Positions 1 to 8,947 of a stretch of DNA of 64,000 nucleotides are shown here, piece after piece (the stretch's first letter is position 1; every line of letters begins with the position of its first letter). Where the stretch lies: contig JADJWZ010000007.1 of assembly GCA_016716125.1 (NCBI GenBank), positions 137,287 to 201,286 on the forward strand. Reading direction: 5' to 3'. The notes beneath the pieces were generated by a model, which did no database searches, was not told the DNA's origin, and saw only the letters and a list, made by a program, of their open reading frames with translations. The position numbers were made by a program, and so were the translations under genes. This stretch comes from Ignavibacteria bacterium (GTDB lineage: Bacteria > Bacteroidota > Ignavibacteria > Tepidaquicellales > Tepidaquicellaceae).

Positions 1-34
1 GATTATTTTTGAAGAACTTATTTCGCTCATCTCT

Positions 35-1024
35 TTATAATTTTGAAAGAAGATCTTTTTTCTTTGTATCAAATTCTTCCTGCGTGATCAGACCGCTTTC
101 CTTCATCTTGCCGAGCTTTTCTATCGTTGACATAATTTCATCCGAACTCATTTTAGTCTGCTGCTGTCCGCCCTGCTGATTGCTGTTTGCCATCTGCTGA
201 GCCATCATATTCGCCATTGTCATACCGGCTCCAAGTCCGACACCTGCACCTGCAAGTCCGCCGCCCGCTTCGTTTTCAGCCGATTTCTCTATAGCTCCTG
301 CGGTTTTAAATTTCATATAATTGTCGAGGTTTCCAACTGCTCCCATCGAACTTCTTTCGTTTATCTTTTCCTGCACTTCTTCGGGTGGTACTATTCCGAC
401 TAATATTAGATCAGTCAGCTCTACTCCCATTGAATTGAAAAAATCTGATACTTCGGATTTTACCGATATCTCAATCTGCTGATAACTCTGACCAAGTTCA
501 AATACAGTCTTTAAATTTTTTCCCAGCACTGTATTAAGTCTCGATACTATTGCATCACGAAGGTAATCTTCTATATCATTAGTTGTATAAAGACCCTGTG
601 TAGAAACAATTTCCATCATGAATAATCTCGGATCTGATATTCTGATTGAAAATTTTCCCGAAGCTCTCAGCTGTACATATGTAAGTTCAGAATCTTTAAA
701 ATTAATCGGAGACTTTGTTCCCCATTTCAGATCAATGAATTTCTTCATTGATATAAAATATATCTGCGCCTGAAATGGCGACTTACCGCCGAAAGGCAGA
801 CTGATCAGCTTTGTGAGCAGCGGAATATTTTCCGTAGTAAGCGTATGTCTTCCCGCATTAAATACATCAAGCGCTTTCCCGTCTCTGTAAAATACAGCGC
901 TTTGTGAATCCTGAACAATAAGCTGTGTTCCTAATCTGTATGAAGCAGATCCGTCCTGAGGTTCTCTGTGAACCATAGTCTTTCCCGTTTCATCAAAAAA
1001 TTGTACTATATCTATAAATGCCAT
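35..1024 (-). CDS. SPFH-domain protein with C-terminal SHOCT domain (virion-core/YdjI-like)
   Basis: 329 residues. The N-terminal two thirds fit the bacterial SPFH (band-7-like) 'virion core protein' type: a beta-rich start ('MAFIDIVQFFDE'), a run typical of the family around 'YIDLKWGT/FIDLKWGTKSPI', and 'LTDLILVGIVPPEEVQEKI' near residue 205-220. A glycine/alanine and glutamine-rich linker follows (about 250-290), and the last 37 residues form a SHOCT domain ('LGKMKESGLITQEEF'), a short module thought to mediate oligomerisation. No signal peptide or clear membrane helix is visible, so a peripheral cytoplasmic role is likely. A coiled-coil protein lies directly upstream on the same strand, 58 nt away, which suggests a two-gene unit. 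The biochemical role of this family is not settled; a membrane-stress or scaffold role is only inference. Confidence 0.85.
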   Translation of the reverse strand: MAFIDIVQFFDETGKTMVHREPQDGSASYRLGTQLIVQDSQSAVFYRDGKALDVFNAGRHTLTTENIPLLTKLISLPFGGKSPFQAQIYFISMKKFIDLKWGTKSPINFKDSELTYVQLRASGKFSIRISDPRLFMMEIVSTQGLYTTNDIEDYLRDAIVSRLNTVLGKNLKTVFELGQSYQQIEISVKSEVSDFFNSMGVELTDLILVGIVPPEEVQEKINERSSMGAVGNLDNYMKFKTAGAIEKSAENEAGGGLAGAGVGLGAGMTMANMMAQQMANSNQQGGQQQTKMSSDEIMSTIEKLGKMKESGLITQEEFDTKKKDLLSKL

Positions 1025-1082
1025 GATAATTTTATTTTAAGATTTTTAATAATCCGCAGAGCGGAGTTAGTTTATAATTAAA

Positions 1083-1607
1083 TTAATGCTTTAATATTTC
1101 TTCTCTTTCATTGAACTTATTCAGAAACTCGTCCAATGATCCGGAAATCTCCGATACATTTTCCTTAAGATCAACTTTCTCTTTTGCTTTGTCTTCAAGC
1201 TCTCTGAATTTTTTACAGACAGTCTCCGCATTTTCAAGCAGGCTTCCGTCAAACTGATAAAGCTGATTAAGTTTGTCTTCTTTTACCTTTATCACATCAA
1301 ATGCTCCGCTGTAACCTCTTGCTGCAGACTTAAGTTTGGCAATTACAGTTTCATTTTTTTTGTCAATTTTGTCAAGTCCTGACACCGACAGTAAATTCCC
1401 GCTGTCAGACAAAGCCGATACCGTATTCTTAAGACTGGTTTTATTCGCTTCCATTAATACGGCGAGTTTATTCCTTAATAAGGTATCAAGCTCTCTGGAG
1501 TTATCCCTGTTTACATATCCGTCATATCCGGGAATGTATCTCTTGATCTTTTCAAGCCAGGACTCATTTGATTTTATCTGCTCTAGTTTTGATTGTAGAT
1601 CATTCAT
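1083..1607 (-). CDS. Coiled-coil protein of unknown function, upstream partner of the SPFH gene
   Basis: 174 residues, rich in Lys, Glu, Leu and Asn, predicted to be nearly all helical. A conserved-looking segment 'IPGYDGYVNRDNSREL' (residues about 25-40) precedes two long amphipathic stretches that look like coiled coils. There is no signal peptide or membrane segment. The gene is co-directional with, and just upstream of, the SPFH/SHOCT gene, so they are probably co-transcribed and may act together. I recognise no catalytic motif. The start ATG at 1607 is followed by a well-formed reading frame; the overlapping plus-strand frame in the same place is a shadow. Confidence 0.7.
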   Translation of the reverse strand: MNDLQSKLEQIKSNESWLEKIKRYIPGYDGYVNRDNSRELDTLLRNKLAVLMEANKTSLKNTVSALSDSGNLLSVSGLDKIDKKNETVIAKLKSAARGYSGAFDVIKVKEDKLNQLYQFDGSLLENAETVCKKFRELEDKAKEKVDLKENVSEISGSLDEFLNKFNEREEILKH

Positions 1608-1687
1608 TTATTTAAGTATTTTAATTTTATAATAAAAAGATTTAATTGCAGCGGAAGAATTAAATATTAATTAAGGAGAATATGCAC

Positions 1688-2242
1688 ATGACACGAAAAA
1701 ATTATCACCAGACCGCGATCCTGATTTTACTTATGCTCATCAGTCAAAACTGTATTCCGGAAAATTTTGATGCGGATAAATATAAGGAAACCACTTTTAA
1801 TTTTCCTGATACAAACAAAAACAATCACTTAAGTATCGTTGATGCAGTAAATTTTATATCGGAAAAATCCCACGGTGAAATTGTTTCTGCCGAAAAAAAA
1901 TTCAGAAAAGATAATCCCGTCTGGGAAATAAATCTGATTACTGAACCGGGAAGCGCTGTTAAGATTGAAGTATCTTATTTTGAAAGATCAGTTCTCTCAA
2001 TGATATCAGATGAAACGCCTTTTACATATGACCTTAGACCTTCGGAAAATTTTATCTCTCTGACGGAAGCAATAAGGATCGTTTCAGAGCATACCCAGCA
2101 AAATGTTATGAAATGGAAATTTCATAAAGTAAAAGACAACTGGGAATACAACTTCTGGCTATTCACAAAATCAGGCAAAGCGCAGCTCAGATTAAATGCT
2201 GAAAGCGGTGAAATCATTTCATCAAAGAAAAAAAGCAAATAA
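1688..2242 (+). CDS. Putative lipoprotein with two PepSY-like repeats
   Basis: About 184 residues. A hydrophobic N-terminus ends in 'LISQNC', a loose lipobox of the kind Bacteroidota tolerate, so the protein is probably a lipidated periplasmic or outer-membrane protein. The mature part shows two similar units: 'LSIVDAVNFISEKSHGEI...WEINLIT' and 'ISLTEAIRIVSEHTQQNV...WEYNFWLF', each an alpha-beta layout like PepSY domains, followed by a C-terminal 'AQLRLNAESGEIISSK' strand typical of PepSY endings. Two in-frame ATGs exist at 1682 and 1688. An AAGGAG at 1673-1678 sits 9 nt before the second, so I chose 1688. It stands alone, divergent from the SPFH pair and convergent with mutS. Function unknown; peptidase-inhibitor activity is known for some PepSY proteins but is not shown here. 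Confidence 0.65.
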   Translation: MTRKNYHQTAILILLMLISQNCIPENFDADKYKETTFNFPDTNKNNHLSIVDAVNFISEKSHGEIVSAEKKFRKDNPVWEINLITEPGSAVKIEVSYFERSVLSMISDETPFTYDLRPSENFISLTEAIRIVSEHTQQNVMKWKFHKVKDNWEYNFWLFTKSGKAQLRLNAESGEIISSKKKSK

Positions 2243-2291
2243 CTGAATCTGAAATTTCTTAACAGGAAAATTAATCAATAGAAAATATATT

Positions 2292-2348
2292 AATTAGCGC
2301 TGTATCTGAATACACTTCCAATTTTTTAAAAAAGGGTACAGCGCAATT
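2292..2348. terminator. Inverted repeat between convergent lipoprotein gene and mutS
   Basis: The arms AATT-GCGCTGTA (2292-2304, with one bulged A) and TACAGCGCAATT (2337-2348) can pair over 12 bp around a loop of about 32 nt. It lies between two convergent genes, where a bidirectional terminator is expected. There is no clean U-tract directly after either arm, so termination is inferred from position. Confidence 0.4.
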
Positions 2349-2389
2349 CATTACTCTATATTAATGTATATTACTGAATATTACTGAAT

Positions 2390-5008
2390 CTAATTTCTGT
2401 TACTTTCATCCTTTAGTTTCTTTAATAAATTCATAGCATCTAACGGAGTAATGCTGTCGATATCAATTTCAGTCAGCATCTTTTTCAGAGCTTCGCTTTC
2501 AAGTTCAGTAACGGCAGATTCAAACATACTTATCTGCAGATCATCAGCTGTCTTTCTTCTGTATTCTTTATCTTCAAGCGATCTGAGAATTTCCTTTGCG
2601 CGGTTTGTAACTTTTTCCGGAAGTCCCGCCATCTGCGCCACCTGAATCCCGTAACTGTGATCCGCAGTTCCTTCCGTGATCTTTCTAAGGAAAATTACTT
2701 TGTCATTATATTCCCTTACCTCAACCCTGAAATTTTTTATACGCGGATACATATCTGCAAGAGCGTTCAGCTCATGATAGTGAGTCGCAAAAAGCGTCTT
2801 TGCATTTATGTTCGGATTTTCGTGAATGTATTCCGTCATTGCCCATGCTATCGAAATACCGTCATAGGTGCTGGTCCCTCTTCCAATCTCATCCAGAAGT
2901 ATCAGGCTTTTTGATGTGGCGTTATTTAGTATGTTCGCAGCTTCATGCATCTCCACAAGAAAAGTACTCTCGCCTTTTGCAATATTATCAGAAGCTCCGA
3001 CTCTTGTGAATATTTTATCGACGATACTGATCTTAGCGCTTCTCGCCGGAACGAAACAGCCTATCTGCGCAAGCAAAATTATAAGTCCCACCTGTCTCAG
3101 GTAACTTGATTTTCCGCTCATGTTAGGTCCCGTTAAAATGAGTATCTGACTTTTTGTAATATCAGCAAAAGTATCATTTGCAATAAATTTTTCTCCGGGC
3201 GGTAAAAGCCTTTCTATGACAGGATGTCTGCCGTCAATTATTTCAAGTTCATTACCGTCGCTTATTTCCGGCATAACATATTTATATTCTTCCGAAACTT
3301 CAGCAAAACTGATCAGAGTGTCCAGTGTAGCTGCAAGCGTCGCGTTTACCTGTATCTGATCCGCAAAGCCGAGTATAAAATTTCTAAGATCATTAAATAA
3401 TCTTTTCTCAAGCTCTTCAATCTTTTCCTCGGCATTTAAAATTTTATCTTCATACACTTTTAGCTCCTCCGTAATATATCTCTCGGCATTAACGAGTGTC
3501 TGTTTTCTCACATATTCCGCAGGTACTTTTTCTAGATTCGATTTAGTAACTATAATAAAGTAGCCGAATACTTTGTTGAAATCCACCTTCAGAGAATTGA
3601 TCCCTGTCTTAGCCCGTTCCTTGCTTTGATAATTTTCAATCCATGTCTTACCGTTAATAAGAATATCTTTCAGTTCGTCAAGCTCTTTATCATATCCTTT
3701 ATTTATCATTCCGTAATTATCAATACCCGCCACAAAATTTTCATTGATACAGTCTTCGAGTTTCAGAATAAGTTCATTAATTTCAATCATACTGTTACCG
3801 ACTGCTTTTAATGCCGGCGACGGAAATAATACCAGATATGATTTTATAATGTTTATCTTTTTAAGCGAGATCTTAAGCTGCACGATATCCCTTGCAACGG
3901 ATCTGCCTGTTGAAATTTTTGAAAGAAGTCTCTCAAGATCAGCTACGGATTTGAGTTCTTCGGATATTTTTTTTCTTTCGCTTTTATTTTCAAACAGATC
4001 ATTTACAGCGCTTAACCTTTTCTCTATCTGTTCCTTTTTTTTCAAAGGTCTTGAAACCCATTTCTTCAGAAGCCTTCCGCCCATTGCTGTCTTTGTCCTG
4101 TCAAGTATAGAGATTAGAGTACCTTCTCTACCGCCTTCTGAAATGGACGAAGTTATTTCAAGATTTCGTTTGGTGGAAGGATCTAAAATTATATAATCAG
4201 AAAATTCATAGTTGTATATTTTCTTTATATGAGGAAGGTTATTCTTTTGTGTTTCATTAAGATAATTCAAAACACAGCCGGCGGCTATAACAGCTTCGTT
4301 CATGTCTTCTATGCCGAATCCTTTAAGCGTCTGCGTCCCGAAATGATTTGTCAGAACTTCCTTAGCGTAATCCGCATTGAATACCCAGTCATCTACCTTT
4401 GTAAAAAGAAATTTTTTCCTCTGTTCACTGAATGCAGCGTCAGGATCATAATCAAGAAGTTTAAATATTTTTTCTTTGTCTTTTTTTGGTATAAGAATTT
4501 CCGAAGGATTTATATTCTCAATCTGCTCGATGAGATTTTTTGTCAGTATCTCTGAAGTCGCAAACTCTCCCGTTGATACATCACAAAACGAAAACCCGCA
4601 GATATTATCTTTGAGATAAACAGCAGCGAGAAAATTATTTGATTTATGATCTAAAAGTTTTTCTGAAAAATTCGCGCCGGGTGTGACGACTTCTACTACA
4701 TCTCTTTTAACAATTCCCTTTGCGTATTTTGGATCTTCGAGCTGTTCACAGACTGCAACGCGGTAACCGGCTTTTACAAGTTTGGGAAGGTAATTATCAA
4801 GCGCATGGTGTGGAAATCCTGCCAGCGGAACATCTGACGCAGCGCCGTTCGATCTTTTGGTAAGAGTAATGCCGAGAACTTTAGAAGCGGTGACTGCGTC
4901 ATTTTCAAATGTTTCAAAAAAATCTCCCATCCGGAAAAGCAGAAGAGTATCAGGATATTTCTCCTTTATCTTCCGGTATTGTCTCATTAAAGGCGTTTCG
5001 TTTTTCAT
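2390..5008 (-). CDS. mutS: DNA mismatch repair protein MutS
   Basis: 872 residues, the normal length for MutS. The mismatch-contacting motif with the Phe and Glu seen in MutS1 proteins is present in domain I ('FRMGDFFETFENDA', residues about 25-38). The C-terminal ATPase has Walker A 'GPNMSGKSSYLRQ' near residue 627, Walker B/signature 'LLDEIGRGTSTYDG', and the 'FATHYHEL' switch. It recognises mismatches and, with MutL (not in this window), starts repair. The frame is intact from ATG to stop. It lies between a convergent lipoprotein gene and a co-directional ECF sigma factor gene, separated from the latter by about 150 nt of AT-rich sequence, so it probably has its own promoter. Confidence 0.97.
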   Translation of the reverse strand: MKNETPLMRQYRKIKEKYPDTLLLFRMGDFFETFENDAVTASKVLGITLTKRSNGAASDVPLAGFPHHALDNYLPKLVKAGYRVAVCEQLEDPKYAKGIVKRDVVEVVTPGANFSEKLLDHKSNNFLAAVYLKDNICGFSFCDVSTGEFATSEILTKNLIEQIENINPSEILIPKKDKEKIFKLLDYDPDAAFSEQRKKFLFTKVDDWVFNADYAKEVLTNHFGTQTLKGFGIEDMNEAVIAAGCVLNYLNETQKNNLPHIKKIYNYEFSDYIILDPSTKRNLEITSSISEGGREGTLISILDRTKTAMGGRLLKKWVSRPLKKKEQIEKRLSAVNDLFENKSERKKISEELKSVADLERLLSKISTGRSVARDIVQLKISLKKINIIKSYLVLFPSPALKAVGNSMIEINELILKLEDCINENFVAGIDNYGMINKGYDKELDELKDILINGKTWIENYQSKERAKTGINSLKVDFNKVFGYFIIVTKSNLEKVPAEYVRKQTLVNAERYITEELKVYEDKILNAEEKIEELEKRLFNDLRNFILGFADQIQVNATLAATLDTLISFAEVSEEYKYVMPEISDGNELEIIDGRHPVIERLLPPGEKFIANDTFADITKSQILILTGPNMSGKSSYLRQVGLIILLAQIGCFVPARSAKISIVDKIFTRVGASDNIAKGESTFLVEMHEAANILNNATSKSLILLDEIGRGTSTYDGISIAWAMTEYIHENPNINAKTLFATHYHELNALADMYPRIKNFRVEVREYNDKVIFLRKITEGTADHSYGIQVAQMAGLPEKVTNRAKEILRSLEDKEYRRKTADDLQISMFESAVTELESEALKKMLTEIDIDSITPLDAMNLLKKLKDESNRN

Positions 5009-5164
5009 ATATGCTGTCTCGGGATAATAAAGAATTTATTTTCAACTTTTCAAATATAATCCGAAAATAATTTTTATGTAATTGATAAAATTAACAGAAC
5101 GGTAAAAAATGAAGAGTAAAAATCAGTTAAAAATAAATCCTATTTTAAAAAAAGCAGAGAGATT

Positions 5165-5776
5165 TCAGTAATGTTTTATTTTATCTTTAAGATATTTATT
5201 AAGAAGTTCTCTTCCTCTGAAAATATGAGCTTTGACAGTGCCGAGAGGAAGGTTCAGCTCCTTCGCAATTTCCTCATACTCTTTTTCTTTCCTGTGTCTT
5301 AAGACAATTACATCTCTGTATTTCAGAGGCAATGAATCAATCGCTTCGTCAAGTATGATTCTCAGCTGCTTGTCAATCACGTTACTGTCAGGCTTATTCT
5401 CATGATCAGGTATTTCAAAACTATATTCACTGTCATCGGACTCAATATTTTTATCAATTGAAAAAGTGTAAAGCTTTTTCTTTCTTAGATAGTCTATTGC
5501 ATTGTTAGTGGCGATCTTAAAAAGCCATGTGGAAAATGCAAACTGCTTGTCAAAATTTGCAAGAGAGTTAAATGCTTTTATGAATGCTTCCTGTGTCAGA
5601 TCCTCAACATCTTCTTTTTTTGATATCATTCTGTAAATAAGATGCGTTATCATCGGATGATATTTTTTCATAAGTTTTGCATAGGAAGACTGCTTACCGG
5701 CAAGCGCTTCGTCAATAAGGATCAGATCCTCCGCTTTGGATTTGCTGATTACTGATACTGTATTGTTTATATTCAT
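5165..5776 (-). CDS. ECF-type RNA polymerase sigma factor (sigma-70 family)
   Basis: 203 residues with the two-domain ECF layout. Region 2 runs from about residue 35 to 100 and contains 'DVEDLTQEAFIKAF' and 'FSTWLFKIATNNAIDYLRK', the core-binding and -10 recognition helices. Region 4 is near 140-195, with 'LPLKYRDVIVLRH' and the helix-turn-helix 'YEEIAKELNLPLGTVKAHI'. No anti-sigma factor gene is next to it, which is unusual for classic ECF groups but common for ECFs of this branch. It is divergent from rlmN. A 50-residue spacer between regions 2 and 4 is acidic ('IESDDSEYSFEIPDHENK'). Target promoters cannot be read from the window. Confidence 0.92.
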   Translation of the reverse strand: MNINNTVSVISKSKAEDLILIDEALAGKQSSYAKLMKKYHPMITHLIYRMISKKEDVEDLTQEAFIKAFNSLANFDKQFAFSTWLFKIATNNAIDYLRKKKLYTFSIDKNIESDDSEYSFEIPDHENKPDSNVIDKQLRIILDEAIDSLPLKYRDVIVLRHRKEKEYEEIAKELNLPLGTVKAHIFRGRELLNKYLKDKIKHY

Positions 5777-5913
5777 TTAAGACAGTGAGGGTGTGAGGAG
5801 TTTATTTTTCATTGCATAAAAATTACATCTATTTGTAATGAATTTCAACTAATAAAAAAGCATTTGAATTGAAATATGAGTTCTTTAAATTTGTCCTGAA
5901 CCTTCCTTTAATT

Positions 5914-7026
5914 ATGTCTTTAAAAAATATTCTGAATCTGACTCTGCCCGAACTGGAAACTGATATAATTTCTCTGGGTGAACCAAAGTACAGAGCAAAA
6001 CAAATTTTTACATCTCTTCATAAAAATAATATTATTACCACAGATGGTCTTCAGAGTATTCCCAAATCACTGAAAGAAAAAATAAGCGAAAATTTTTTTA
6101 TACCTGCTTTAAGACTGCTGGAGGAAAGCAGCTCAGTTAGTTTTAATACAAAAAAATTCCTGTTCCAGACGGAAAGAGCAGAAAAAGAATATATTTTCGA
6201 ATCTGTTCTCATTTCGGAAAAGGAAAGAAATACTATCTGTATTTCCACTCAGATAGGCTGCAATGTCGGATGTGAATTCTGCGCTACTGCAAAAATGGGT
6301 TTCATAAAAAATCTGGAACCTGCTGAAATTATTCTGCAGGTATATGAAATAATCCGCATCACCGGAATCATGCCTACCAATCTTGTCTTTATGGGAATGG
6401 GAGAGCCGTTCCTTAATTACGGAAATCTGATGAAAGCTTTAAAGATACTGACTGATAAGGATGGGCTGGGAATTTCTTCTAAGAAGATCACAGTTTCTAC
6501 AGTTGGGTTTACGGATAAAATAAAAAGCTTTGCTGACGATATTACATCAGAAGAAAATGTTAATCTCAGAAAGATCAAGCTGGCATTATCACTTCATTCC
6601 ACTGATAACGGATTCAGAGAGTCCATAATACCGACTTCATCTAAAAACCGTCTTTCCGATATCTATGAAGAGCTTGTATATTTTTACAGAAAGACAGGAA
6701 GTAAAATTACATATGAGTATATATTTTTTAATGGTCTGAATGATTCTGAAAATGACATTAAAAGATTAGTGAAGCTCACGCGGATGGTTCCGTCTTCGAT
6801 CAATATAATCCCGTTTCACCCGATTGATTTTAAATTAAACAGTCCTTTGGATATTTTTAATAAAGATAAAGACCTAAATAATTTACTTTCAAATAAAAAT
6901 TTATTTCAGTTTATTGAAAAACTTAAACTAAGCAAAGTTACTGTAAATCTCCGGTCCAGCAGCGGTGTTGATATTAATGCAGCATGCGGTCAGCTGGCGG
7001 TAATAAAATCTCAGGTTAATAATTAA
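5914..7026 (+). CDS. rlmN: Dual-specificity RNA methyltransferase RlmN (radical SAM)
   Basis: About 370 residues from the ATG at 5914; an upstream in-frame ATG at 5869 would add 15 residues that do not look like the family, whose N-terminus matches 'SLKNILNLTLPELE'. The radical-SAM cluster motif CxxxCxxC is at residues 116-123 ('GCNVGCEFCATAKMGF'), followed by 'NLVFMGMGEPFLNY', 'ISTVG/VSTVGFTDKI' and 'LALSLHS'. The C-terminal catalytic Cys is in 'INAACGQL'. RlmN makes m2A in 23S rRNA and some tRNAs. Adenylate kinase follows 20 nt downstream on the same strand, so the two are probably co-transcribed. Confidence 0.95.
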   Translation: MSLKNILNLTLPELETDIISLGEPKYRAKQIFTSLHKNNIITTDGLQSIPKSLKEKISENFFIPALRLLEESSSVSFNTKKFLFQTERAEKEYIFESVLISEKERNTICISTQIGCNVGCEFCATAKMGFIKNLEPAEIILQVYEIIRITGIMPTNLVFMGMGEPFLNYGNLMKALKILTDKDGLGISSKKITVSTVGFTDKIKSFADDITSEENVNLRKIKLALSLHSTDNGFRESIIPTSSKNRLSDIYEELVYFYRKTGSKITYEYIFFNGLNDSENDIKRLVKLTRMVPSSINIIPFHPIDFKLNSPLDIFNKDKDLNNLLSNKNLFQFIEKLKLSKVTVNLRSSSGVDINAACGQLAVIKSQVNN

Positions 7027-7046
7027 TTTTACAAACATACAAATAA

Positions 7047-7595
7047 ATGTTTCACTTAATAATCTTCGGACCTCCCGGTGTCGGCAAAGGCACACAGGCG
7101 GCCAGTATTTCAGAAAAGCTTAATCTTCAGCATATTTCCACTGGAGAAATTTTACGCAAAGCGGTTACTGACGGAACGGAATTCGGACTGAAGGCAAAGG
7201 AAATTATGGACAGGGGAAATCTCGTTCCGGATGAAATTATGAACGGAATAGTAAAAGAGACTCTTGAAAATGTAAAAGGAAACGGTTTTATACTTGACGG
7301 TTTTCCCAGAACACTGAATCAGGCTAAAGCGCTTACGGAAATTTTTGAAAATCTGAATTTTAATGAAGTGAAAGTTATAACACTGACAGCCGACGATGAA
7401 GAAATTACGCAGAGACTATTAAAAAGAGGAAGAAGCGATGATAACAGAGATACTATTCTTAACAGACTCAAAATTTATTATAATTCTACTTCACCGGTAA
7501 AAGAATATTATGAAAAGCTCGGTTTGAATATAGATATTAATGGAGTAGGCGAAGCGGATAAGATTAAGGAGGTGATATTTAATAAATTAATCTGA
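7047..7595 (+). CDS. adk: Adenylate kinase, short form
   Basis: 182 residues. P-loop 'GPPGVGKGTQ' at 8-17, AMP-binding 'STGEILR' at 31-37, 'DGFPRT' at 84-89, and 'RLLKRGRSDDNRDTI' near the LID position. The LID is only a short loop: the roughly 30-residue insertion with zinc-binding or His residues found in long bacterial forms is absent, so this is a short-type enzyme. It catalyses ATP + AMP to 2 ADP in the cytoplasm. It directly follows rlmN. The catalytic arginines expected in the family are present. Confidence 0.96.
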   Translation: MFHLIIFGPPGVGKGTQAASISEKLNLQHISTGEILRKAVTDGTEFGLKAKEIMDRGNLVPDEIMNGIVKETLENVKGNGFILDGFPRTLNQAKALTEIFENLNFNEVKVITLTADDEEITQRLLKRGRSDDNRDTILNRLKIYYNSTSPVKEYYEKLGLNIDINGVGEADKIKEVIFNKLI

Positions 7596-7650
7596 CTTAA
7601 TAATTAAAATTAAAAAACTCCGGAAATTATAAATTATCTTATTTTAATAA

Positions 7651-7680
7651 TTGCAATTTTAATATTAAACGTATATTTTG
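7651..7680 (+). promoter_or_regulatory. Possible Bacteroidota-type promoter upstream of the STAS gene
   Basis: A TTG at 7651-7653 and TATATTTTG at 7672-7680 are separated by 18 nt, close to the -33 TTTG / -7 TAnnTTTG arrangement known for Bacteroidota housekeeping sigma factors. The site lies 20 nt before the start codon at 7701, in an AT-rich gap. The match is imperfect, so this is tentative. Confidence 0.3.
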
Positions 7681-7700
7681 TAATCTAAAATTTTATAAAA

Positions 7701-8048
7701 ATGGCATCAATTAAAGAAACTGAGTTATCTGATAAAGGGATCATAATTCTTTCCCCGAAAGGTAATTTTGTAGGCGGTGAAGAAACAGATGAACTTAGAG
7801 ACGCAATTAAAAAATATTCTGAATCCGGCAACAAAAAACTTGTTATTGATCTGGGTGATGTTTTATACCTTAACAGTACTGCCCTCGGAGTACTAATAGC
7901 TGCACATGCTAACTATTCAAAAAGAGAAGGCAAGATCAGATTGTGCCAGCTCAATAAAAATCTGGAAAATTTATTTGTTATCACAAAACTCGCACTGATA
8001 TTCGACTCATTTGCAACACAGGAAGAGGCAATAAACAGTTTTGCTTAA
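7701..8048 (+). CDS. STAS-domain anti-sigma factor antagonist (SpoIIAA-like)
   Basis: 115 residues, single STAS domain. The pattern 'GNFVGGEETDELRDAI' then 'KLVIDLGDVLYLNSTALGVL' fits anti-anti-sigma proteins; Ser59 (in 'LNSTALG') is at the site normally phosphorylated by a partner-switching kinase. 'IRLCQLNKNLENLFVITKL' completes the fold. Such proteins release a sigma factor from its anti-sigma kinase, or act in other switch modules. No kinase or phosphatase partner is adjacent, so the pathway is unknown. It is followed by the ExbB gene after 78 nt, possibly as a separate unit because the ExbB gene has its own strong ribosome-binding site. Confidence 0.88.
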   Translation: MASIKETELSDKGIIILSPKGNFVGGEETDELRDAIKKYSESGNKKLVIDLGDVLYLNSTALGVLIAAHANYSKREGKIRLCQLNKNLENLFVITKLALIFDSFATQEEAINSFA

Positions 8049-8126
8049 AGTTTAAAACTATCTAGTTTAAAATTATCTATAAATTAAAAAATCTAACTCT
8101 ATCAGGGTTAACGGAGGTTAAAATTA

Positions 8127-8912
8127 ATGAAACAATCTGTCTTTATTACGGTAATCATTGTCGTTTCGCTTGTTGTATCAGCTTTTATTTTTTACGGAGT
8201 TTTCGGAAATGCAAATAATTTCAAGACACCGGAAAAAAACGCACCGGCAAATATTATGGGTGCTATATATCTTGGGGGTCCGGTTGTTATAACATTGATG
8301 GCGTTAAGCATAATGGTTATAACATTTACGATCGAAAGACAATTATCATTGTCAAAAGCAAAAGGAAAAGGTCCGATTGAACCTTTCCTTAAGAAAGTTC
8401 AAACTGCCCTGATAGAAGGAAATATTGATGAGGCAATTGCCGAATGCGATAAGCAGAAAGGGTCCATTGCCAATATACTCCGGCAAGGTCTGGACAGATA
8501 TCAGATGCTTGTCGCGGATAATAAACTTGATGCAGATAACAAGCTAACGGAAGTACAAGCGGCAATAGAAGAAGCTATGATGCTTGAAGTTCCTCTGCTT
8601 GAAAGAAATTTAGTTGTTCTTTCCACTATCGCTTCAGTTTCAGTTCTTATCGGACTGTTCGGAACTGTAATCGGTATGATCAGAGCGTTTCAGGCGCTTG
8701 CTGCTGCAGGTACTCCAAACGCAGCGGAATTATCTGCAGGTATTTCCGAAGCTCTTATTAATACAGCAGGCGGTTTGTTTGGCGCTATCGTAGGAACGAT
8801 TTCGTACAACTATTTCGTTACGAAGGTTGGTAATATTACTTATATGATCGATGAAGCTACTTATAATATGCTTCAGATCCTTACTTTAAAAGGTTCAAAA
8901 AAATCAGCTTAA
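8127..8912 (+). CDS. MotA/TolQ/ExbB proton channel family protein
   Basis: 261 residues. An N-terminal membrane helix (about 5-27) and a second (about 45-68) are followed by a cytoplasmic loop of about 90 residues and two C-terminal helices, around 'LSTIASVSVLIGLFGTVIGM' (residues about 163-185) and 'ALINTAGGLFGAIVGTISYN'. The 'GTVIGM' and 'TAGGL' motifs are diagnostic of ExbB/TolQ channels. With ExbD it converts proton flow into work on an outer-membrane partner. GGAGG at 8113-8117 sits 9 nt from the ATG, a strong ribosome-binding site for this genome. Two ExbD genes follow at once, so this is an operon; no TonB or TonB-dependent receptor is in the window. Confidence 0.93.
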   Translation: MKQSVFITVIIVVSLVVSAFIFYGVFGNANNFKTPEKNAPANIMGAIYLGGPVVITLMALSIMVITFTIERQLSLSKAKGKGPIEPFLKKVQTALIEGNIDEAIAECDKQKGSIANILRQGLDRYQMLVADNKLDADNKLTEVQAAIEEAMMLEVPLLERNLVVLSTIASVSVLIGLFGTVIGMIRAFQALAAAGTPNAAELSAGISEALINTAGGLFGAIVGTISYNYFVTKVGNITYMIDEATYNMLQILTLKGSKKSA

Positions 8913-8947
8913 GTAATTCTGAATTCCAACTATAAAAATTTAAAATA

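Noticed and set aside
1336..1632. Plus-strand frame opposite the coiled-coil gene
   Set aside because: Antisense shadow; the minus-strand frame has the better composition and gene context.
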